NCBI RefSeq assembly: GCF_022682495.2
Contig: NC_071396.1
Location: forward strand, 24,425,735 to 24,489,734
Source: Desmodus rotundus
Lineage: Eukaryota > Chordata > Mammalia > Chiroptera > Phyllostomidae
DNA: 64,000 nt
Reading direction: 5' to 3'
Positions 1 to 64,000 of the stretch are shown here, one piece after another (position 1 is the first letter of the stretch; the number at the start of each line of letters is the position of its first letter). The translations under genes and the position numbers were made by a program. The notes beneath the pieces were generated by a model. The model was not told the DNA's origin and ran no database searches. It saw nothing but the letters and a program-made list of their open reading frames with translations.

Positions 1-171
1 CGGCTGCACAACAATTCACCAATTTTGATAAGTTTCTTTTTTAATGCACACTGATAGGACAGCTGTCACCATACAATCTAACAAAATTGTTCCAAATGAC
101 CTTAAAGACAACTACGCCCTACTATAACTATCGTACAGAAAAAAACTACACAAACTTTTTGGCCAGCCCGA
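1..171. mobile_element. mariner-type DNA transposon, one end, cut by window edge
   Basis: The block ends in 'ggccagcccga' followed by TA, which is the terminal repeat and TA target site of a mariner element. Its last 140 bases closely match the right part of the element at 15634-16184 (shared stretches such as 'gcacactgataggacagctg'). The other end lies left of the window. It is a non-coding relic in a CYFIP1 intron. Confidence 0.65.
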
Positions 172-819
172 TATGTAATGTCTGATTCCCTTTGCTCCCT
201 TCCTTCATTAATATCTAGCTACCTGCGCTAACAGCATCCTGTGCTTGATGCTCCCAAAGAAAGGCCAGTATTCACTAGATCAAAATTTGGAGCAGGGGAA
301 GAAGCTTCTTTGGTCGAGAAGGCCCCACTTGAGAAGATGGGGAACCAGTTCTCAACTCCATTTTCAGAGAGCTTACAGTCAGGCGTCGTCTTTAACAGGC
401 AGGGAGGCTGGGTGAGGAAGAGATGGCTGGGACTACAGACAGCCAGGCCCCAGGAGGGCTCCCAGGAAAAGCAGAGTATTTCTCAGTCCCCTGCTGCTCT
501 CAGTCATTACTTCGTGCTATTTCCCCACCGCTTCCCTGACACACCGGCTGCCAGCCTCTGGCAGAATCACGAGTTAATTAATTAGCACGTCAGTAGTAGG
601 AGCTGTTAGCCCGAGACCTTCAGAGAGGAAGCATTTCAGCCTGTGCCATCTGGGCGCGAATGTGGTCATCAGCCTTCTGCTGCAGGGAAGGCTCGTGTGC
701 CCCATCATTGTACATTTTGGGGGCAGTACCTTTGGGGTGGGCTCCTAGCCTGGAGGGTAAGCACAGGGCTGGTTTTTCTGCATATGGGCTGACTTCTTGA
801 CGCTCCTGTGGCTATCTAG

Positions 820-42301
<41,482 letters not shown>

Positions 42302-42691
42302 GAACGTGTGCGTGGCCTGGTTTTGAAGAGTTCCGGTCCTGACCGCACTCAGTAACTACAGGGCGTGATTTTCATCAAACAGTGAGATATTTAGGGACTA
42401 TTTGTCAGTATCTTTGTACCTGTTCAAGGGGGTGCTTTTCGACCTGAAAGCTTAATTTTATAAAATCGACGTATTTTTCTAGACTAAAATTGTATATGCT
42501 TTTGGTAATTAGGAAGGCCGCGACTTTTGGCTGCTGATTGTCGCCATCCTTACCCTTCCAGTTATTTTCCAGTTTTCTGTGGAATGTCGTAAACTGCTGC
42601 TGAGTTCATCCGTTTTCCCTTAGCCAAGAATCAGTGATACTTAGGGAGAGATCTATGACCTGAAGCAAGAAACTTAATACCAGCGAATTGT

Positions 42692-42697
42692 AATAAA
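42692..42697 (+). terminator. CYFIP1 proximal poly(A) signal
   Basis: AATAAA 391 bases after the stop codon, with ATTAAA at 42715-42720 just beyond. Confidence 0.5.
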
Positions 42698-42900
42698 ACC
42701 CGTTACCACTTAGAATTAAAGTTAATGATTATTTACCTTTTGGTTAGGGATTTTTCTAACGGTCTTTTATGAATTCTCAGTCATTGTTCCCTTCCCTTTT
42801 TTGGCAAATGTTTCAGAAAATAGTGACCTGATATTCCCGTTTCTACTAAATCCAGTTGTAACAAAACCTAATTTGTGAGGGGCCATTTAAAGCTTACAGA

Positions 42901-42906
42901 AATAAA
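42901..42906 (+). terminator. CYFIP1 distal poly(A) signal
   Basis: AATAAA followed after about 50 bases by a GT-rich stretch. Confidence 0.55.
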
Positions 42907-43086
42907 ACTAACGAAACTTATTTGCGGTTATTCATTTACAGTGCCCTGGCTCAGGCTGGTGCTGATGGTCTTCCCCTTTGCCGCATGCGCACACCGGGTG
43001 CAGCAGGTCTGGGTCTTAGTCCCTGAGGCCCTGGAGCAGCACTTGGGGTCCAGGAGCATCATACACACTACTGAAAATGGTGTGGG

Positions 43087-43273
43087 GCGCTGGCTGGTGT
43101 GGCTCAGTGGATTGACCCTAGGCCTGCGAACCAAAGGGTCACCAGTTCAATTCCTAGTCAGGGCACATGCCTGGGTTGCGGGCCAGGTCCCCAGTAGGGA
43201 GCGTGTGAGAGGCAACCACACAGTGATGTTTCTCTCCCTCTTTGTCCCTCTCTAAAAATAAAATCTTTTAAAA
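43087..43273 (+). mobile_element. VES-type bat SINE, intergenic
   Basis: Sense copy between the two genes. Target duplication 'aaaatggtgtgggg' / 'aaaatggtggggac'. Confidence 0.9.
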
Positions 43274-43352
43274 AATGGTGGGGACTTTCCCACTGTACTG
43301 GTTGACCTTAAATGAAGGGAAATAAAACTAGCCTTCACCAAGTCACCTAAAA

Positions 43353-43541
43353 CTTTAAGATTTATCCATTTTTAGAGAAAGGGGAAGGGAGGGAGAAAGA
43401 GGGAGAGAATCTAGTCGTCTTGCAGACAGCCACAACTGGGGACCTGGTCCACAACCGGGGCATGTACCGACTGGGAACGGAACCCGTGACATTTCAGTTT
43501 GCAAGCCGGCACTCAACCCACTGAGCCACATCATCCGGGGC
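43353..43541 (-). mobile_element. VES-type bat SINE, intergenic
   Basis: Antisense copy with head complement 'gagccacatcatccgggg'. Confidence 0.85.
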
Positions 43542-43814
43542 AAGCTGTTGTTTTTTTAACGTGAACTAATAACCCCAGGACCAGCATTCTGAGTGAGGTA
43601 GTATCTGCTCTCACCCCACACTGGAAATATAGAATATGGTGAACAATCACTGTAATGACCACATTTAAACCCTTCATATTACTGAGTGTTGTAAGAATTA
43701 TAAACCACAGGCATGAAGGGGACAGACAATAATGGAAAAAATGAAAAAACAAAAAGAATTATAAAAGAAATGAAATGTCTTAAGCACTCATATGAAAGAC
43801 AAGTGCTCTAAATG

Positions 43815-45169
43815 TTAAATAGTGAAGAATTTATTCTTCTTAAGCTCTGCGTTCTCGATGAGGGCAATACGCACCCGAGGGGTGGGCCATACTGGCTCTT
43901 GCTCCATTAGGTACGAAGCTCAGCTGCAGGTACAAACATACGGGACGTCTGTGGTACACAATCACACGGGGAGGCTGTCGGGAAAAGGTCTAAAGGCTCC
44001 CTAGAGGGGGTGTAATAGAACTGGGGGGGAAAGGGAATTTATTTCAGGATACTCAGAACCTGTCAGCTTCTCCCTGGTGACGCTAGTGGAGAGGGAGCCC
44101 AGCTGCGTGACCTTGAGTGGGAGCGGCACAGCGGAAACTGGCCGAGAGCTCCCTACTTTCCAGGCAGACATTAACTGTCAGCTTTTTTTTTTACAGCCAG
44201 TTAATCGCTATGATCACAGGTTGAAGCTGGATGGAGTTCATTATTCCGTTCTACCCTTTCTGCACACAGCTGAAATTTTCCGTAAACATTTTTCATTGGT
44301 ATTTCTAAAAAAAACTGTTAAAAACACTTGGAAAGAAACCCGATTTTACAGACAAGTTCTAAGCACTCAAGATTTAGAAAAACTGCTTTGTTTTCATTCG
44401 TCTCTTTATTGGTAACATCAGCTAAAATTTTAAAATTACCTTCCTTTCCCAGAGTTGTCAGAAGACCAAAATGACAGCGGAACTCATTATGAAAATACAT
44501 TGCCAAGTACAAGACCTGATGTAAAAATGGGAATCGGGGTTCGGGGCCCGAGGGCTGCATCACTGAAGGACGAACCGGCCCGCCAGCCACAGGACACGCT
44601 GGTGCGAGGCCACCCAGGAAGGGCATGTGACATGCCTGGCCCAGTTGCTCCCAGAAGCATTCTGGGCAGTGGTTTCCTGCCCTATGTTTTGTGAATGGGT
44701 GGCCTTACTTCGCCTACTCTCACGTGTTAAAATAATTCATCAGACGGGAGGCATTTTGTAGGTAAGCTAAATCACAGGATAATACATTGAGATAATTTAG
44801 GGTGTTTTTTTTTTTTTTCAATCAAAAGCCTTAAAGTAGGGATGATGAGAATAGAAGCCACAAGTGTATGCCGCAGACTTCCACTGAAGCAGCGTTTTTA
44901 TAGACTTGAAACTCATTAGTGCATTCAGAGTTTGGTGAAAAAAGATTTTAAATACCGCTACAACAATAGAATGTTAAGAATCGGCTGGGGACTGAGGTCA
45001 TTTCAGTGAGCAACCATCCTTTCAATATAGGAAAAGTAATTCCTTGGTCCAAAGGAGTGAAACCTTAAAAAAAAGATTGTCTCTAGACAACATTATTTGA
45101 GAAGAACCCTTTCCCGGCACTCGATCCATCCCGAAGCTCAAGTTCATTTTATAACAATAACACTTTTTC
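43815..45169 (-). other. NIPA2: NIPA2 3' untranslated region
   Basis: Repeat-free block downstream of the NIPA2 stop. Minus-strand AATAAA signals lie at 44405-44410, 44038-44043 and 43830-43835. I take the last as the main end because the repeat-free stretch stops there, giving about 1.35 kb. Which signal is used cannot be told from sequence. Confidence 0.5.
43830..43835 (-). terminator. NIPA2 distal poly(A) signal (candidate)
   Basis: TTTATT on the plus strand, i.e. AATAAA on the minus strand, 1335 bases past the stop. Confidence 0.45.
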
Positions 45170-59394
<14,225 letters not shown>

Positions 59395-59689
59395 TCACGA
59401 AGCCCCTGTGACTCACACCAATCACAGGGCAGGGACGAGCCGGTGGCAGGGGGCACGACGAGGCAGGCTGAGGACCTACACGAAGTAAAAGTTAAGGAGA
59501 TCTTTAGGGAACGACCAGGACAGCGCCCGCGCGATCCAAGGTGGGGCTTCATTTCTCTTCACATACAACAACAGTACTTTCCTTGTTACTGCCGGTGAAA
59601 CATAATGTACGTAGTGTTTATATTTAGCGCTAATCTGCGGCAAAAGATGCTATCGCGAGAGAAAACTGTACTTACAACCCACACTCACG

Positions 59690-59985
59690 GGTCCAGAGGA
59701 CGAAGTGGCGGTTACCGGTGGTGGGGACCAGAAGGCACAAGATCAATCAGTTACAAGATCAATCAGTGCCGGGGATGTCGTGTACAGCATGGTGACCGTA
59801 GTTAACAACACTATTCTGAAAAGTGACTGAGAGAGTAGGCCCTAAAAGTTCTCGACACGAGAAAAACTGTGTATTGAGGCGATGGATGTCAATTACTATG
59901 GTAATCATTTCCCAAAATATGCATACGTAATTACTATGCTGTGCACTAAGTAAACGGATACGATATTACAGGTCCAGGCTAACTC
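59690..59985 (+). mobile_element. LINE-1 3' end fragment
   Basis: 'gagagagtaggccctaaaag' and 'gatggatgtcaattactatg' match the usual L1 3' untranslated wording. No open frame. Confidence 0.6.
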
Positions 59986-60092
59986 AGAACCCCATCTACA
60001 CTGATTTTATAAACTCAGGTTTCATATTTTAAAAATGTTTCCAGTCTTAACGGACAGTCCAGAGTGACAAAACTTTGCTCACAAGAAAAAAC

Positions 60093-60298
60093 AGCCCTGG
60101 CTGGTGTGGCTCAGTGGATTGCCGGCCCGGCCTGCGAACCAAAGGGTGGTGGGTTCGATTCCCAGTCAGGGCACGTGCCTGGGTTGCAGGCCAGGTCCCC
60201 AGTAGGGGGAGCGTGAGAGGTAACCACACAATGATGTTTCCCTCTCTTCCTCTCCTCTCTTTTGTCTAAAAATAAATATTTATTAAAAAAGAAAAAGG
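60093..60298 (+). mobile_element. VES-type bat SINE
   Basis: Full-length sense copy, head 'gccctggctggtgtggctca'. Confidence 0.92.
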
Positions 60299-60782
60299 AA
60301 AAACATTCTACACAATGAAAACCAGGCGTAAATATACGTATCTAGCTTATAAACACACTAATCTTAGAAACGTGTCCTTTTGGAATAATCTGTGTAAAGA
60401 AACTCAAAATTTCTCACCCACACATTTTCTTCTTAGAAAGCTATGTGGATAGAAGCATAGGGTGATTCACTGCTCATTCAGCCTGTCTGGGGGGGTGTGG
60501 GGAAGGCAGGCTGCACGTAATTTCGTCAGCAGAGTGTGGGGACTCTAGCAGACAGCTGTGTGTCAGGCGGCAGGCGTGCTGCTGGCGGCCTTGTCAGAGA
60601 GCATGAAGGCCACGGGCACTAGAGGGCTGAAGCCACAAGACCCAACAGCCAACTCATGAACTTTGTTGACAAATGTAATGAAAACAAAGCATAGAAAGTG
60701 GAGGGAAAAACATTACTCAGCAACAAGGTTTGTGATGGGTTATAACTACCACCCAATGTTCTGGTACTTCTTGATTTCTTCT

Positions 60783-60980
60783 TTTTAAGGTTTTATTTAT
60801 TCACTTTTAGAGAGAGGGGAAGGGAGGGAGAAAGAGAGAAACAGCAATGTGTGATTGCCTCTCATGTGCCCCCTACTGGGGACCTGGCCCACAACCCAGG
60901 CATGTGCCCTGACCGGGAATTGAACTGGTAACCCTTTGGTTCGCAGGCCGGCATTCAATCCATTGCCCACAAGCCAGGGC
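60783..60980 (-). mobile_element. VES-type bat SINE
   Basis: Antisense copy; the head complement is slightly shortened ('cattgcccacaagccagggc'). Confidence 0.88.
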
Positions 60981-60984
60981 GGTT

Positions 60985-63310
60985 TTCGTAAGCATCAGTC
61001 ACAGGCACAGCGTACAGAACATCCCTCCAGTCCTCCTAACGCCACTCCGAAGGCAAGATAACGCATTGGGAGAAGTCCTCAGCCGGGATGGGCCGCTCAG
61101 GCCTGCCTCTAGCTGGGGGCATCACTGCGAATGCATCATAACCTGAGGACACACGTAAGGAAGAAGCTAACCCATCTGTAAGATCACTGAGGATTTTAAA
61201 GTGAATAAGCTATTGCCCCGTTTTACGTGCCAAACTTTGGTTATCACCCAGCGTCCACTTCAGCCTGACTAGGGGATCCCTGTGAATCGGGGAGCCCCGC
61301 TGACAGGGACAGTCAGTTTGCATGGAGACATAAGCACGTGCCAAAAGGGCGGGGAAGGAAGTGGCAACCTGGGAAGGAAATGGTGAGGGGACAGCATTAC
61401 CTCTGCGCACTCTAGTAAACTGCCATTTGTGAGACACACGCCTGCAGCGTTGCCCCGTGACACCCCACTCTCCCTCACTGGGGTGCCAGCAGCTTTAATA
61501 TCCTGGGCACCCAGGTATCTGAAGTCTCAAAATACATCTTAATACATATATTTGGGGGATGAGTACGGATGGATGGGATCACATACACCTGACCCTAAAA
61601 GATCAAGTCGCCTGTTGCTGAGCAGTCATTAGCAGTCGCGAAAGCACTGCGTCATTCAAATCAGCATCCTAGAGCAGCCCGGCGGGCAGGGGTACCCTTC
61701 CAACGAGCAAGGGTCGCCTTGCTTTGATAAGAGCGTCACTTCCCATCTGCTCTTCCTCCCCCTTTCCGACACTGCCATCCTAAACTGCGTTCTTAATCAT
61801 CACGCGCGCACTAGTGAGGAAGTGACTCAAGTTCCTGGTTCATAAATCTCCATTTTGAAGGTCTGACCATTCTGGAATCAATGAAATGGCACTTTTGTTA
61901 TCTATGAGACCATACCCAGGGACACGCTTATCTATGGTCAACAGCTTTATCTCCAAGTCCAATCCCGGTAATAAGGACAGCCCCCCAAAATCCAAATTCA
62001 CACTCTCCACACATAGACCTGACTTACAAACACCCGCTGTTACCCATCACTAAATGCAAGCCCCCTGCGTGTGATGTGAGGTCTAAAAGTAGGACCCGGC
62101 ACTGGGGGCTGCCTTGGCACCTGGTAAAACTGCCTAACCACACGCTTCCCTCCCCTCCCTGCTGCCCAAAGCCCATCAACAGTGCTCCTACCCCAGCTCA
62201 CCCGCTGCCCTGCAGGAGGTAGGGTTGTTAAAGGAAGCTGATCACACCCTCCCACAGGAGCTGCGGGTACATGCCCTCTTACTACAAAGCCTGCTTCCCG
62301 GAGCCCTGGGTTCTTCATTCTGCAGCCCCACGTGGCCCTGTGCAGTGACCAGGGTCCTCTCCTGGAGGAAGCATGTAAGTGACTGATAAACATGGTTCCT
62401 CCCCTCAGCCCAGGGTCAGGTGCCACGGGGAGGAAATCCCACCCTGACTAACGAGGTGAGGAAGAGGCCACTGAGACCATACATTATAACAGAATCTTGC
62501 TCATTTTATCCTAAGGTCACTGAAAGGTCATCCATCGTTCCCCACTTTAGTAGGTCTACCCATGAATTTCCTCCACTTACGTATATGAAGTTTCAGGAGG
62601 CTGTTTAAAATGTACTTATCACGGAAAATGCCAAACGCACAGAGGTACAGAGAAGGCGTCTTTGACTGGGTGGGTACCCTTATGTGCGTGGCTTTGGAGA
62701 GTGGTGTCCCTGCTGCCCACTTCCGTTCCCAGCACAGGGTTGTGGCTCCCATGAGGCCTCTTGGTCTGCACACCAACCCCACCCACCCCGCCAGGACCCA
62801 CCCTCCTACCACTGCTGGTGGCCTGCTGTCCACGCCAGTCCCAGTCACACTTCAGGCTGAGCTCCAGAGACTTCCATGGCTCCAACCCACAGGCTCTGTC
62901 TCCTCCGTGGTACTTCTGCCTGTAGTCAACCCCATAAAGTTTAATATTCTGTTAATGTTCTATCTTTGAAGATGAACTCAGTAAGTAAACTCCTTAAAGA
63001 CAATGACTTTGGTTCTCTGTGCTGGTTTCCCCACAAAAGGTACTTGTCTACAGTGGCAAGTTGGACTTATCAACCTTTCTGGAACTCAGGTTTTATTTCT
63101 TCATCATGTGACTACCTGTGTGCATGAAGGAAGGTGCAGGGGCAGGGGGCAGGACAGGGAGTAACATAAAAATGCCAAGCCGCCAACTTTGATCGTCCCA
63201 AGAGAAGTGAGCTGCTTGGCTGTTCTCGGACCTGGTAAAGCTCTGCTCCCCTCTCTCTAACTGCAAATCAGTCACAGCTAGGAGGCCCTGAAACAGAGGA
63301 TTTAAAAATA
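60985..63310. other. sequence upstream of the NIPA2 start codon, nothing recognised
   Basis: Probably within a 5' intron of NIPA2. No CpG island, conserved frame or repeat identified; the non-coding first exon(s) and promoter were not found in the window. Confidence 0.45.
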
Positions 63311-63314
63311 TATA

Positions 63315-63518
63315 CTTTTTAAAGATTCTATTTATTTTTAGAGAGAGGGAAGGGAGGCAGAAAGAGAGGGAGACAAACATCAATGTGTGGTTGCCTCTCA
63401 CATGCCCCCTATTGGAGACCTGGCCTGTAACCCAGGCATGTGCCCTGACTGGGAATCGAACCAGCAACCCTTTAGTTCACAGGCCGGTGCTCAAGGCACC
63501 AAGCCACACCAGACACAG
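63315..63518 (-). mobile_element. VES-type bat SINE
   Basis: Antisense copy with T-rich left side and B-box complement 'tgactgggaatcgaaccagc'. Confidence 0.9.
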
Positions 63519-64000
63519 GTGGGTGGGGGTTCCAGACACTAAACAAGAAAGCTTGGTCCGTTTAGGAACCTTCAAAGAGGCTCCTAAACCAGGGATGAGG
63601 ATCCCCAGGTGGTTGTCTGGCCACCTGACCTCCCAGAGGAGCTGGGTGGATGGCCGCCCTCCCCAGCACACCCACCCTGGGCTGCTCCTGTTAGCTGTAT
63701 GTGGCTGCCTGGGCAGCCCTATGTCATAGGCATTGGAGTTATAAAAGCGATCAGAAGCCCCCAACATCAAGGATACCACAGCTGCAAGAACTGAAATTCT
63801 GAAAATAACCTATTCAAATTTTAAACATGTTTCCAAGGTCTTAGAGTTCCCAGTTTATTCTTTCTAAATTTTAACACAACTTTCACAACTGTGTTCACTA
63901 ATATTTATGGATATTTATTATTAACTTTTATTGAATGCAAGTGTTGAAAATGAAATACATACATCTCAAAGAAAACAAAATTGTGAAATTGATAATCTAA

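Larger units (their letters stand above)
42302..42925 (+). other. CYFIP1: CYFIP1 3' untranslated region
   Basis: Repeat-free and AT-rich. Poly(A) signals AATAAA occur at 42692-42697 and 42901-42906; the second is followed by GT-rich 'ggctggtgctgatggtcttc', a good downstream element, so I place the end near 42925. The first may be used as well. Confidence 0.6.

Overview
This is a 64 kb piece of a bat nuclear genome. The bat assignment rests on about 46 copies of a roughly 200 bp tRNA-derived SINE of the VES type, which starts 'gccctggctggtgtggctcag', carries a 'ggttcgattcccagtcaggg' B-box and ends in an A-rich tail. Mariner, hAT-like, LINE-1 and HAL1-like sequences fit the same picture. Everything coding lies in short GT-AG exons.

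Layout. Positions 820-42301 on the plus strand hold the last 20 coding exons of CYFIP1 (SRA1/FMR1-interacting protein). Their spliced length is 883 codons plus stop. If the protein has its usual 1253 residues, this is residues 371-1253, and known functional residues (E434, F626, M632, L697, Y704, K725, L841, F844, W845, Y967, G971) all fall on the expected amino acids, which fixes the numbering. The first 370 codons lie left of the window. Positions 45170-59382 on the minus strand hold all five coding exons of NIPA2 (exactly 360 codons plus stop). The two genes are tail to tail with 2.9 kb between stop codons. This is the order CYFIP1-NIPA2 of human 15q11.2 (BP1-BP2). From 59.5 kb to the end lies sequence upstream of the NIPA2 start codon, probably its first intron(s); NIPA1 is not reached.

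How the genes act. CYFIP1 is a scaffold subunit of the WAVE regulatory complex, which holds the Arp2/3-activating end of WAVE inactive until Rac1 binds; it also binds FMRP and eIF4E. NIPA2 is a polytopic membrane magnesium transporter. They are neighbours by conserved synteny, not by a shared pathway.

Main discovery candidate: between the exons for residues 509-558 and 610-662 there are two alternative exons (7228-7375 and 7621-7774) with identical splice phases and recognisable protein similarity at both ends. Using both, or neither, breaks the reading frame. They look like a tandemly duplicated, mutually exclusive exon pair that swaps residues 559-609, just ahead of the WAVE-contacting F626/M632.

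The rest is intron and intergenic DNA. It holds SINEs, a nearly whole HAL1-like element in a NIPA2 intron, two internally deleted mariner families, a small TA-flanked inverted-repeat element, old L1/L2/MIR fragments and a few tandem repeats. No bacterial features, CRISPR arrays, tRNA or rRNA genes were seen.
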